DNA from: Balanoglossus misakiensis
Taxonomy: Eukaryota; Hemichordata
Assembly: GCA_040954595.2 (NCBI GenBank)
Contig: CM082577.2
Coordinates: 13,764,001 to 13,828,000 of the forward strand
Length of the DNA: 64,000 bases
Direction of reading: 5' to 3'
A program made the position numbers and the translations under genes. This document shows, in pieces, positions 45,502 through 58,300 of the stretch (position 1 is its first letter; each line of letters begins with the position of its first letter). The notes below the pieces were generated by a model that was given only the letters and a program-made list of their open reading frames with translations, was not told the origin of the DNA and did not search any database.

Positions 45502-45723
45502 TTAGAATTCGGAGTCGGTTGCACCTGACTTTCTTTCGGAGTCCGGATTGCCAGATTTGGCGATGTAGCTGTCTTGGGGTCTGTAGCATCCACAGGTTGC
45601 ACCGAAACACCAGATTCCACAACCACGATGTTTGCAGTCGGTCATTGATTGGTTGCACTTTTTCAAGTCACTCTTCGAGCCAATTTTGCACATCCTTCGT
45701 AGTTTGGCGTTTTCAGCTTCAAT
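45502..45723 (-). CDS. Receptor exon 19: short coiled coil and cysteine-rich tail
   Basis: Acceptor TTTTCCCAG; 73 codons and a TAA at 45502-45504. It begins IEAENAKLRR, the end of a coiled coil that starts in exon 18 and matches the start of the GABBR2 coil. Seven cysteines follow within 40 residues (KKCNQSMTDCKHRGCGIWCF, then TCGC). The tail then is Ser/Asp-rich. Confidence 0.8.
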   Translation of the reverse strand: MEAENAKLRRMCKIGSKSDLKKCNQSMTDCKHRGCGIWCFGATCGCYRPQDSYIAKSGNPDSERKSGATDSEF

Positions 45724-48700
45724 CTGGGAAAAGTGTAGTCATAGTTTCTCAATATCCAAGAGATATTTCCCCCACATGTAAACTAACATATTGTTAAACA
45801 TATAATCCAATTGACTCCGATTTGGAATGTCTAAATTCGAACGCTGACCGACTGGGGATTATGAAAAAAAACACGTAACATCATAGCACATAACATAACA
45901 TATCATAACATATCATAACATAACATAACATCACATAACATCACACCACATCACATCACATCACACAGCACCGCACCACACCACACAATACAACATAACA
46001 CCACACCACACCACACCACGCCACACCACACCACACCACACCACACCACGCCACACCACACCACGCCACACCACACCACGCCACACCACACCACACCACA
46101 TCACATCACACAGCACCGCACCACACCACACAATACAACATAACACCACACCACACCACACCACGCCACACCACACCACACCACACCACACCACACCACA
46201 CCACGCCACACCACACCACGCCACACCACACCACACCACAACACACCACATCACATCACACAGCACCGCACCACACCACACAATACAACATAACACCACA
46301 CCACACCACACCACACCACACCAAAAATAACCAAACCACATCACACCACACCATACCATCACCTTACATTACTATGTTGTGATGATACATTTCTCCGCAC
46401 TAACCTCGGCGATCGTTTCTTTCAAGGTTGCAGTATCTTCATTTTTTCCGCTGACTGTAGTTATATCATCCGATCTTTGTGATTTGCCGACAGTCGTCAC
46501 AGGCTGCCCTTCCGGATATTTCGCTACTGAAATTATCTGCAGGTAATGATCGATAAACTATTATTCACTACCTAACCGAGTACCCATACAAACATCCATC
46601 CCTCCGTCAACCAATCCGATTGTCTGTGTCTGTCTGTCGCTTTCCCGTTCGCCTATCTGTCTGTCTGTCTGTCTGTCTGTCTGCATGTATGTGTGTATGT
46701 ATGTATGTATGTATGTATGTATGTATGTATGTATGTATGTATGTATGTATGTATGTATGTATGTATGTATGTATGTATGTATGTATGTATGTATGTATGT
46801 ATGTATGTATGTATGTATGTATGTATGTATGTATGTATGTATGTATGTATGTATGTATGTATGTATGTATGTATGTATGTATGTATGTATGTATGTATGT
46901 ATGTATGTATGTATGTATGTATATTTGCCTCTGTATATTTGGACCTGTCTGTGCAGAATACTAGTACATATAACACAGTTTCAGACAAACATCAAAAATC
47001 TTAATGTGATTGTTGCAAACCTCACCTTGGGTATGAACACCATGAGTAGCGTAAAGGTTGTGCAGAAAATGTTGATGGCAGCCAAGCACACGTAAGCCGC
47101 ATTCATATTGTGGCTGATGACTTGACTGACAGCTACCCCGATGATGCACAGGACTATGACATTGTACACGCTCATCCCGATAAATTTACTGTCGTTCAAC
47201 GCTGGTATCCTAACCTAGAGTGTAGAGACAGCACGCAGTGAAGGTAATGAAAGTGTATTACTGTAAAATTAGAAGTAACATGGACAAGGTCGTTGTCGTT
47301 TGATAATTTAGAATGCGTATTTGTCATTTCAGGAAACAATGGTGTGGCTCTGTTTATTGAAGTCATGACACGAAGAATTATCACAACTTTATCAAAGACA
47401 ACACCTTCTCTCTTAGGCATCCGTTAGCTCTCTTGTTGAAATTTAGACATCGTAGAAGGAATCTCCATACATCGGTGATCACGGCATGGAGGTACAAAAA
47501 ACCAACCTTTCTAGTTTCCCAAGCCAGGAATGTGCCGAAAATGAGCAACAGGCCTTTGTAGCAGTATAGCGCCCCCAACCAGTATGTCAGGTGGTCCGAG
47601 TGACAAAACTCAACCATTGGAAGAATCTTTCGAGTTTCGTCATATGGGTCGTCCTGAAAACAATCCAAGGGCAATCACGTGAACAATACGTCTGATATGG
47701 ACGCCCTGGTTAAAGCTTCAGTTATATTAATTTAACACGTTCCGGATACACTGCTTTAGCGTACAAAGTTTCCCGTCACGTATATTCTAGAATTCCTGTG
47801 CACAAAACCAACCACCCACAAACACATACAACTTTGCAATGAATAATGTGCAAGTTTAAGCATCATTAACATGTATTTCCACTTATTTACAATAAACGAC
47901 CTGTAGTCCAAGAATAATGCGTTGCGTTTGAAATGTTTTGAGCAAGTGAGAGAAGATGGGAAAAGCCAACACTGCAAAGACAAGGATACAAACAGAATGC
48001 GTTCATGTTATCACCGTTGCTGGAGGGCGAATGCTCTCATCAACTAGTGGCGTTATTCGCGAGAAGACGCACCACGTTTTATCTGGTGAAGGTCAAGGCA
48101 CTTCAGTTCACACCGTTTCGACGACTACAGCTCGATACAACTGCAAATGGTTATTTCATATCACTGCATTTAGAACTATGCGTGACTTACGACCAGACTG
48201 AGCTGCGATATCTTCCTCTGAACTGGGTCCAAGATCTGCCATGCCGATAAAATGACGATGTCGATCAACGCAAGCACCATCACCATCACGAAAAGCTGCT
48301 TGTCAGTCACAACCTGAAATATATAGGGGAACGTTGAATTAGTTGATCGGTGAAACTAAATGTACCGTAAGTTGAATTATATGAAGGCAAAGTTGAGGTC
48401 GAATGAACGAGTCTTGTTTTTTTATCCCATGATAAGGGATGATATTAACATTTTATTTTATGTGACCGGTGGACCGGTATTCTGTCACCCTCTCGAAGCC
48501 TAGCTAGAAAATGTAGAACATAAATTCACTCTGTGTTCGGGGTGAAAAACAAGGCATACCGTTTCAACGTTTAGTGTTGACATGATTGCTGCGACCGTCA
48601 AGCGCAGATTTTGATCCAATAAAATATGCGTCGAAGTACAGAAGAAAAATGGCGACATCAATGGTTCATCGTACGCCATTCACGTCCAATTGGAGATATC

Positions 48701-51700
48701 ATTAGGACCCCGGGGGGGGGGGGTATTCGCTGGATCTTACCCGTCGTTTTGGAGTCTTCATTTTGGCCACTCTGTGAACCCTCCAAGTTTTGCTGAACAT
48801 GGCACCGAACGCAATGACGAATCCCAGAGACAAAACCCAAATGCGCGTCTGTAATTGTGATGAAAAACCGGTCAAAAATCGAAGAATTAATTCTCCTCAG
48901 TACACCTTGCGAACAAATGCAGATTTTGAATATAACCTTGATAATCATTGAGGAGGGTCCATAGCCCTCATCTTGGCATTTTCCGGTGGTCCTGTGTCAT
49001 TCGAACTGACTTGTTATGATTTCACGAGTTTTGTTCGCTCTTATTTGCGTGGCACACAGAATCCTGAAACGGCCAGAAAATGTCAATATGTGGGCTGTGC
49101 ACCGATAGTTAGTCTACATCGTAATTTGTACCCCCAACCAACTACCGCCGGTGACCACAGCTCGAACTGTCAATGAAGATGGCTCCTGTCAACATTTGCA
49201 ATAGGTTAACACCGCGTGACCCCTCCTGAGCTTAATCTACACAACATTCGGGAATACGGTGAGAATAGTTCATTTGAACTTACCTGACACATTATTTGAA
49301 AAGTTTCAGGCGAAACAAGATTGTTGTCCAACCCGAAGAAGAACACGGCAGCATAGAGTAACAGAGTGCCCATGATCATGATGTTGTTGAGATTGGGACT
49401 GGACATTTTGACATACCTGAAATATGACACATAGCCATTTTTCTCAGACGGTGATATATGATTTCGTCTTTCGATTAACTAGTGCAAGTTGGGGGTAGAA
49501 TTGTTGGGTGTGTCTGCGTGAGTTCGTGCATGGGCAAGCAAATTCGTGGGGCGACGCACGTTTGTGCAGTCCGTTGCATTGCCCGCTCGACCACGGCCTC
49601 CCTGAAAGACCATGGCGGGCGAAGATGAGTCTGTTGCATTAGTTTTAGTCTGTATACGTAAGAGATACGTATATCGTCACTCTGACGACATGGTACCACC
49701 AATGGTTTGTCGCAGGCATGCAGTCACATGACTACGGACATGTTTACAAGCGCGCCCTTTTCAGGATGCGAACTTATTAAAATCCGACCACAAATTTATG
49801 GTGAACAGGCTTGTAGCTAAAGCAGGTCAATTCTTAACATATGTTCATCCGATATATTGTCTGCCAACTTGCCTCTGCTGTCGGTACTTGATGTTAAATC
49901 CCAAGAAAAACAGCGCCATCAGTATCCCCAGACAGGAAACTCCGCAGATGCCGAAATAGACCTCAGGCATCACTCCTTGGAACTGCTCCACCACCGTTAT
50001 AACCACTTCCGGTGTGTGGTCCAGAGGTACGAAACCGCCTGAAAAGGCAAGCAGCAACGAAAGTGGGCTTATTCGTAGACGCTTCGTCTCAATTTTTCTT
50101 TACAGCTGACACTGGAAAATTGCCTCCTCTCCCATCTTCTACACTAACACTATAGAGATACCGGCAATAGGCCCCGTGTACTGAGGTATGCGCATTTGTC
50201 AGATTTTGAACATTTGATATTGCAGTCCCGCTGAGTATTTACATGTACATGTAACAATTAAGGGGATTGATGTCGTTGTTGAAGATTGCGCAGGTCTCAT
50301 CCAAACCCCCATTGTTTCTCTCTTTGATCAGGTGAACATTTTCTTACCTGGCCACTGAAAACTCGACACGTAGTTCATGATATCTCCGTTCTCAATGTAG
50401 AGGGCCACAGTTTTTTCAATATAGTCTGTAAAAGAAAATAGCGGAGTAAAGGTGCTGGTTGCAATCTTCTTACAAAACACATCGGCATTTTGTTTTCATG
50501 CAGAGGGGTCAAAGGTTCAATATCGATGGCTTCTCCGTTCGTGTCATGCAAAACCAGGAGGCATAAAAAAAATCACCTTGTTGTTTTTCGCAAACGAATC
50601 TCCGCTTCGCGTCACAGCTCGTGATTTCCCACAATCCACCGCGACCTGCCAGCCCGCATCTTGCTTCGCCGCCGCCGGGGTTTGTCAGAAGACTTTCCTC
50701 GGGGGAGAAATCGATGGGCGTCCCGTCCACCCACATGAGAATCGCTTCGCCCGTCAAACCGATAAACCTAATGCGGAAATCAATACATAACACTGCAGAT
50801 ATTCTGTATGATTAAAAAACTCGTTATTTCTTATAAAACTAACAAAATGACCAGATTATGGGAGATATCGGATTATGGAAATCCACGCCAAGTGTATCAT
50901 GGGAAGAAACTTAAACGTCGAGGAAAAGCCGTATTATAAACATGCCTAGTTAGATTAACGAATAAAGAATTTGGAAGAGATGTACGGTATATTATACCAT
51001 TTCTAATAACATAACATTTTGCCTCTTCGTTTATTAACGTATCCATGCATTCCAACTTACCAGTCTATGTTGTCTGTCGCGTGATCCCGAATAAATTCAT
51101 TCTCCGTTTCTGTTTCTATGACGATCAGGTCAGAACTTTTTTCAAGGCATTTTGCCCGGGCTTCCGACCACGTTTCAGTGGCCGGACTGAAGTAGTAACA
51201 ACTGTCGTTAAACATGACCCAATCACTCGGACAATCCGCTGAAACAAAAAAAAAAGAAAACAAAATAAGGAACGCACGAGACAATAACTTCCGTGGTTTC
51301 TGAAAGGGGGATATAATCATGACACTGTGATAATTCCAAGTACAATTGCAGCGCTGGGCATTCGAGTTTGGAGTTTCACTATTCGGCAGAGACAGATAAT
51401 TTGATTGTAGCGTACAGGTTTTAATATATTTGTAAAACCTTGGGATATTAGAATATCATAGCAAAAGGTTTTATTTCCGACTTAATCTCCTGACCTACAA
51501 TTATGGTTATTGTCGAATTATCATTTATTTTGTAAAGCAGCGCCCAGCTTTACGTTTAGTGGGTGCAAGTTGGAAGTGCTTGGACACAATCAAAACTTGA
51601 AACTTGGCAGGTCGGTTTGCCACAGGCAATACAATATGTCATCTTGCAGACTCATAAACAAAGACTAAAGAGCAAGATGTCTGGCTGATTAGAAATAAGC

Positions 51701-53039
51701 ATAGTATATAATAAATTGATTTCTAGATATCTTTCATGTTCTTGTCGTTGTAACGCCATCGATCGCATATTTCTTGCAACCGGCTACTGTTGGCTAACGT
51801 GGTATCGCCAAACGTTTATTGGAAAGTCAAAGTCTCGGCACAGCCCCCTCCATCACAGTGGTCACAGTTTGGCAGGCGAGACTAGAGTCGTAGCATACCT
51901 TGTAACTGTTCCACTTTAATAAGTCCCTGGCGATCACCGTTCTTGAAAGTTACCGGGCCCTGTGAAAAAAGTACAACAGCGTGATTAATTTGCAACATGA
52001 TTTTCCCGTTTTTGTCTTCAAATCATCCACAACATGCCCCCGTTGAATATTTTTTTTTTTTGGGGGGGGGGGGATGTTCTCTTAGAACTGTTTGGATCTG
52101 GCATATCCGGTCATGATATCCGCTATTCCAGGCGTTTAATTTTGGATTTTATTAGGGATTCACTTATCCAGCTTTGTTCAAATTGACCAAATAGCATTTT
52201 GGACACTTCCATGGTAAACGCCACCTTTGTAAAACATCTGGTGATTCAACAACTTTGATATTTAATATACAAATTCTTGACGCGCATTTCCCTATATCAG
52301 CTAGCATAGATCGATTGCTGGGGATATCAATTATCATGACTGACCATGGTAAGAATACCACTGTGTTTCTATAAATATTGTATGCACGCAGACAGTAACA
52401 TAATTATGTATATGCTGATATCAATATATTAAGTGTTTTTGTCTGACGTCAGGAATTTATCGTTATAACAGAGGTTTCGTGACGCTATATATATATATAT
52501 ATACTTACAGATGTTCCGATGAAATTGGTCTTGCTCATTTTATCCAGGAACACCATCGCCATCTCTTTGTCGTCGTACGTGAAATCCTCCAGGCGCCTGG
52601 TGGAGTTGTCGGCGAACCGTTTCGTTCTCAGCTCTTGCACCGATTCGTTCAACAACAGGGCGATGGTCCACACGCCGTCGTAGCCGTACGGCGCCAGTTC
52701 GTTGTAGACGTACCTTTGGTTTTCCGGCCACTGCATTCTTTCACTGTACATGTCCATGAATTCCGCAGCCGTCTGTTACAGTTTTGGGGAAAAAACAGTT
52801 TCGAAATGTGACCACGTGAAAAAAACGTGTACACGCGTGACGCGCGAATTACGGAACAATGTCGGGAAATATGTTTGTCAACACTAGATTGATAAGACTT
52901 CTTACTTACAAGGTTCACTTCGATCAGCCGATATAAAGTATGCACTGTACATTATTTGACAACGTGAAATGCTTACAGCAAATTGACTTTTAAAGTACAC
53001 AAACATACAATACATGCATGCATGCATGCATGCATGCGT

Positions 53040-53078
<39 letters not shown>

Positions 53079-55336
53079 TGACAAAAGAACAAAGAAGAGT
53101 TCATATACAATGCCAGCGACGGTCTCTTCTTCTGATGGACTTAGAGGCAAACTTTCCGTTGATATATAAAACGACCGTTTTACTACTTGGCCCATCTCCT
53201 CTCTGGTGCAATCGATCATTTCATCCTCCACATCCCACCACGATTTGTGATACCAACCGCTGATCATCCACACATAATCTGGTCCAGCCATGCCTTGTTT
53301 GTAGGCCTTAATAGGAAAGATCACATGGGTATCATAACCGTGGTGACCTATGTTATTATTGGATATTTAAAAATCGTCAATCAGCATTGTCAATGACTTA
53401 GTCTCTGTCGTTTATTTGACATCACCAAATTAATTGAAGCCACCATGGTTACAGACAGGTGTGGTTCATTGGAACGAGACCCTATTTGCTAGCGGATAAA
53501 TGATCTGCACCCCCAGTTGAAGCAATGGTAATATGAATACATTAGCCACTTTAAATGAAATGTAAAGTTTGACCTAGAGGAAAAACTATTAGGGGTTCAA
53601 TGCAAACCCGACTGCTCTGGTTCAAATCACACACATTTAACTTTTTATATCAACCCAGCGAGAGCATGTAAAAGGTTGAACTCCAAGCCGTCATTTTATA
53701 GAATGGACTACTTTGGCGAAACGAACTAAAACGCAAGGAATTCTAACCTTACCTCACAGAAGAGTCTCCTGGCCTTATTTGAGTACATGTTGACGATGAT
53801 AATTTTCGCGTCACTGTTCTGTAAAGAAGAGTGACGTGTGGGTTTAGTTTTTTAACCGTTCGGAGTTGTCTCTGTATCCGTCGGTGTCTATCTCCGTCTT
53901 CGACTTTACTTGTTTACTTAGCACTGAACTACCGATCAATTACCTTCCCCATCTTGCATCTTTATTCTCTCTCTTCGTCAGGTTCAATGAGAAATAAGAC
54001 ACTCTTTACTGAACAATGTGACATCTAAAACGTGGCCTTAACGAGAAACGTTTATATGCATGTAAGCGGAGAAGCACCGAAAGCTCATCTTCCAATAAAA
54101 TAGCTGTCATGCACGTTTTAAAGGGACAAAGTCTGTCTCTCCGGCATCCCACTTGTAGACACGAGAGTGAAAATCTCACCAAAATGAATAATAGGTGTTT
54201 ACCGTTTATTCATCTTGGCGAGATTTTACTCTCATATCCTACAAACGGGATGGAAGTCGTGTGTGGTCGAACGTTGATTCACTATATATCCACATGTAGA
54301 ATAACATAAACATTGTCTTGTATCAAACATAATTAATGGAAAAGGGGCAGCGAGAGAGAGACTTTGTCCCTTTAAGAGTCGACACTTGTTCACACAATAC
54401 AAGAAATCAACAACTAATAATTGCTTTCGTGCCTTCAGATTTTCGATCTGGTTCTTGGGATTTTCAGCGAAGTTCTCCGATTTGATTATCGTAATGTTGT
54501 TTGCTTTCAATAGCGTGAGTAAGTCGTCTATAGCCTACAATGGAGTGAAGGAGAAAGCAATTTGAGATTTCTGAAATACCAAACTGATGAATTTCCTCAG
54601 AGGCTTCAAATGATTGTGGAAAACTAGTCGGAAACAGATAGACCGTGACCCAGTAGTACCCCCCCCCCCCCCCGAGGGGGATTTTTGAGACAATGTTTTT
54701 CTAAAAGCTTATCACATGCTGAGTAAAATTCACTTTGTTTGCCATCTGGGCACCGGGGCGTTTTCGAGTTATTGTCTTCTAAATTATATTGGGTAACGTA
54801 TGTAGGAAACCCTAAAAGTGCATATAAATTGACGTAGGGGGGGTGAATTAGTCTTGTAAAATACTGTCTTTCTGAAGGTATACCTAGAACAACTGGGATG
54901 TATTTGGTATCAAAAGAAAGCTTAATAAACAAGCTTTCCATTAATTTCAAATATAAAGTGATATGGCAAATCATGACATCATGACGTCATAATTCAAACC
55001 ACCCTTACGAAAATGGTGTTCTGGTTGATTAAAGTATCCAATTATTACAAAAAAATTGATATGGTAATCAATTACGACAGTATTTTACCAGACTAATTTG
55101 CCCCCTACGTCAATTATATGCACTGTTAGGGTTTCCTACATAAGATACCCATTTAGAAGCCAATAACTCGATGGCAGACAGAGTGCATTTTACTCAGCAT
55201 ATGATAGGCTTTCAGAAAAAAAACATTGTCTCAACCCCCCCCCCCGGGGTAGGGGGAAGTAAACCAATACCTGCTCACGGTCCAAGAAGGAAAATATTAA
55301 CTTCATCCGGTTTCTTTTGTATGATACACACATTCA

Positions 55337-55383
<47 letters not shown>

Positions 55384-58300
55384 TGTTGACAAAAGACAGA
55401 GAATTAAGAGACAAAACTGTTCACATCACGAACAAGATTTCAATTATATTTGAACTAAAAGTAACATACTAGCGAGAAGACAGGGTAGTTTTCATGAATA
55501 GTGGCGACTCGTGTCCATCCAAAGGTTTTCATCAGGTGAACTCTGGCCGGGTTGAACGCAGTGTCTGGTATGTAGATACGCGAGAAGTAGGGATATTTTT
55601 CTCTGTTGGACAGCGCCGGAGAGGCAGCACCATATGATAGCTGTGAGAAATAAGATGTTTTCAGATGATTGGGTTTTTGTCTTGGATATATTGTGCTGTG
55701 GATTGTATACATACACATACAATCATTAGAGTCGAGCGATGGAAACCCCTTAAAGCCTCTAGAGCTGCCACTTTTTGCATCATTTTCATGATTTAATTTT
55801 CCAACTTAAATTGGTCCATCTTAATCAGCTTACTGATAGGTATACATACACACCTTATCGTTGCCCGATTGTGACTGCATGTTGCAATTTGGACACGCTA
55901 TGTTTTAAACCGGTGCCGCACCGATTTAATAAGCCTCCGTACAAACAGAACGCAGCTATCGTGGTGTGCGTCGACAAGAGATGACAAACTGATGCAAATG
56001 CAAGTAATATGGCTTGATGGAGAGGATTTTAGAGGATAAGGTATATATTTGAATTGTTTTACTATGGAAAAAATATGTCAAATGTGGCAGCTGTATGGGC
56101 TTTAAGTATTATGTAGTATTGTTTGTCAAAAATGACTAATAACCTGAAACCGGTTTAATTAATAAGGATGCGAATCTCTGATTCCTTTGGTGACGTGTAC
56201 TGTGCCGCCATGCTGAGATTTAGGGACGTGAATATCATTTTGTATAGGAAAATATCACGAGTTGGAGTGGGTTTACAATGGAAACCTTGCCGTGACGGTC
56301 AGAAGCTTGTAAGCGTCACCAGGTCGCACTGTTTCTAACTAAGAAAGGATGGGTTTACTTGTGAACCGCACACTTTCTAACAATGAAAGAAACAAAAGAG
56401 CATCACGTAGTAATGACCAGACGATCGGTTATGGAAAATAAGAAGCATGGTTGGAACAATTAGCACGAGGCAAAGCGTGGTATATAAAATGAAAAGTTCT
56501 CGTTGGGTTTGGCAACCTTTCGTCTAACAGAACACTAGCTTGCGCTGCGCTGAGAAAAGCTCGAATAATGTATGATTTGCGCGCCATTATTACATGTAAT
56601 AAGGAAAACAAATGCCAGCGGCCCTCACACAGCGAGGAATGCCGAACGTCTCCAACCTAAAAGGATACGACTCGAAATAAACCGTCAAATACTGACAACG
56701 AGGATAACAAGGCCCGAGAAATGCACAAAACACTCACCACAAGCAAATTCCAGTGAACTCCAGTTTCGGCCATTACAGCTGAACCAGGCGAGCAGGGCGG
56801 TCCCAATATCATGATCTTCTGCGGAGGGTTTTGCAATTGGTGAAAGAACACGCGGGTCGCCGCTCCAGACTCGCACTGAAAACGGAACAAGTTACAGGCA
56901 ATTACACAAACTGTTGGTTAATTTGTTTGTGGAGTGTGCGCGATGGGGGACGGATTCAATCTGTTGTCATGGAAATGCGACACGGGTATCACAACCATGA
57001 TTTCTGTAGTTACTGGATTTTAAAAATCGTCATCAACCTTAACATCGTCCATAAAACAGTCTCTGTCGGCTATTTGACATCAAAATGTCTGGTTCTCTCG
57101 AAAAAATCCCGACTGGCATTTAACAAGAAAAATAACGCCAAGGACACATTTTCTCTTCAGTCTGTAATCATAGCCTTAGACGGTGTTTCCGAAGATCTGA
57201 TATTAATACACATTCCATAACATTCGAATATTATTTTCAAAACTGCTGCAAATTTAGATGGCACCTATATACACTGTACCGTTAACTATTGTATTCCATA
57301 TCCACAGTTCAAATTATGACATGAATATTTGAACTCGTGTGCATATTCAGGTGACATAATTATCCTTGGTCGTTATTTTGAACCGATAGGCCAATTTGAG
57401 GAGTGATCTTATTCTGTATATTAGCTCAATCATTCACTTACTATTGTTACAATCGGGATCGCAAGAATAGGTCAAAAATACTAATTAACCCGACAAGAAC
57501 ATAAGGGCCGCCTCACTCTTTTTTTAGTCGACACTTCGACAGAGATGGTTATTTGAAGAGTTTATCTTCCCCCAGGGCCCTATAAGTATTGTCCCATTTA
57601 CAGTTCTTTTTAATCAAGAGACACACGCACATACACACACCAGCGATCCTTCGATAGAAAAGGTCCGCGGCCATATCTCGAACTCATAATCGTCGGATTA
57701 CGAGTCACTACTATGCCACGACGCCTCCGAAAATAACCACGTGATAGAATCACTGTGCATAAATTGTAAATCTTAACATAAACTGGATTATATTTTATTT
57801 TGTTTCACAATGTCCGATGTGTAATAACCAGCAACAAACAGCTGTGAACGCGACACTGCTGTAGCAAAGCTCAATACATGTAGATTGATTTTGCACCTGG
57901 CGTATTTGCAGGTTTTCAGGGGAAAATGAAGGAATGTGCTATACTCTCGCTTTTCTGATTGGTTTCTTGGTCGAGGGGTTTAGTTGGAATATAAACATCT
58001 TTCATTTGTAAGGATATCGTTAACGTTGTGTTGATTAAATAAGTTAACATTGTGATCCATTCCCCTTTTCAACAAGTGGACGAACAAACAAGAAGTAGGA
58101 TAGAATATCATTTATTTCTGTTCGCCAAAATTCGGAATAAACGATTTTTTTTACATTACCCTGCTGTCGTTCCACACCATTCTCAGCTCATACTCCGGTA
58201 GGACGTCGTCCCGTGCGTTCACGTGATCGAGACCCATCTCCACGGCGGGAATCATCCCGCCGCCATCCCAGTTTCCGCCGAGGCTGAAGAACGTTCCCAG

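Noticed and set aside
45961-46362. 133-aa ORF rich in Trp, Cys, Val
   Set aside because: Translation of the TGTGG pentamer array in an intron.
46620-47095. ORFs of repeated MYVC or IHTY residues on both strands
   Set aside because: They are translations of the ATGT microsatellite, which has no stop codon in these frames.
53000-53080. CRISPR-like short repeats
   Set aside because: Pure tetranucleotide microsatellites without spacers, in an animal intron.
57650-57730. Possible tRNA gene
   Set aside because: A- and B-box-like sequences are present, but the acceptor stem and loops do not pair; called a SINE relic.
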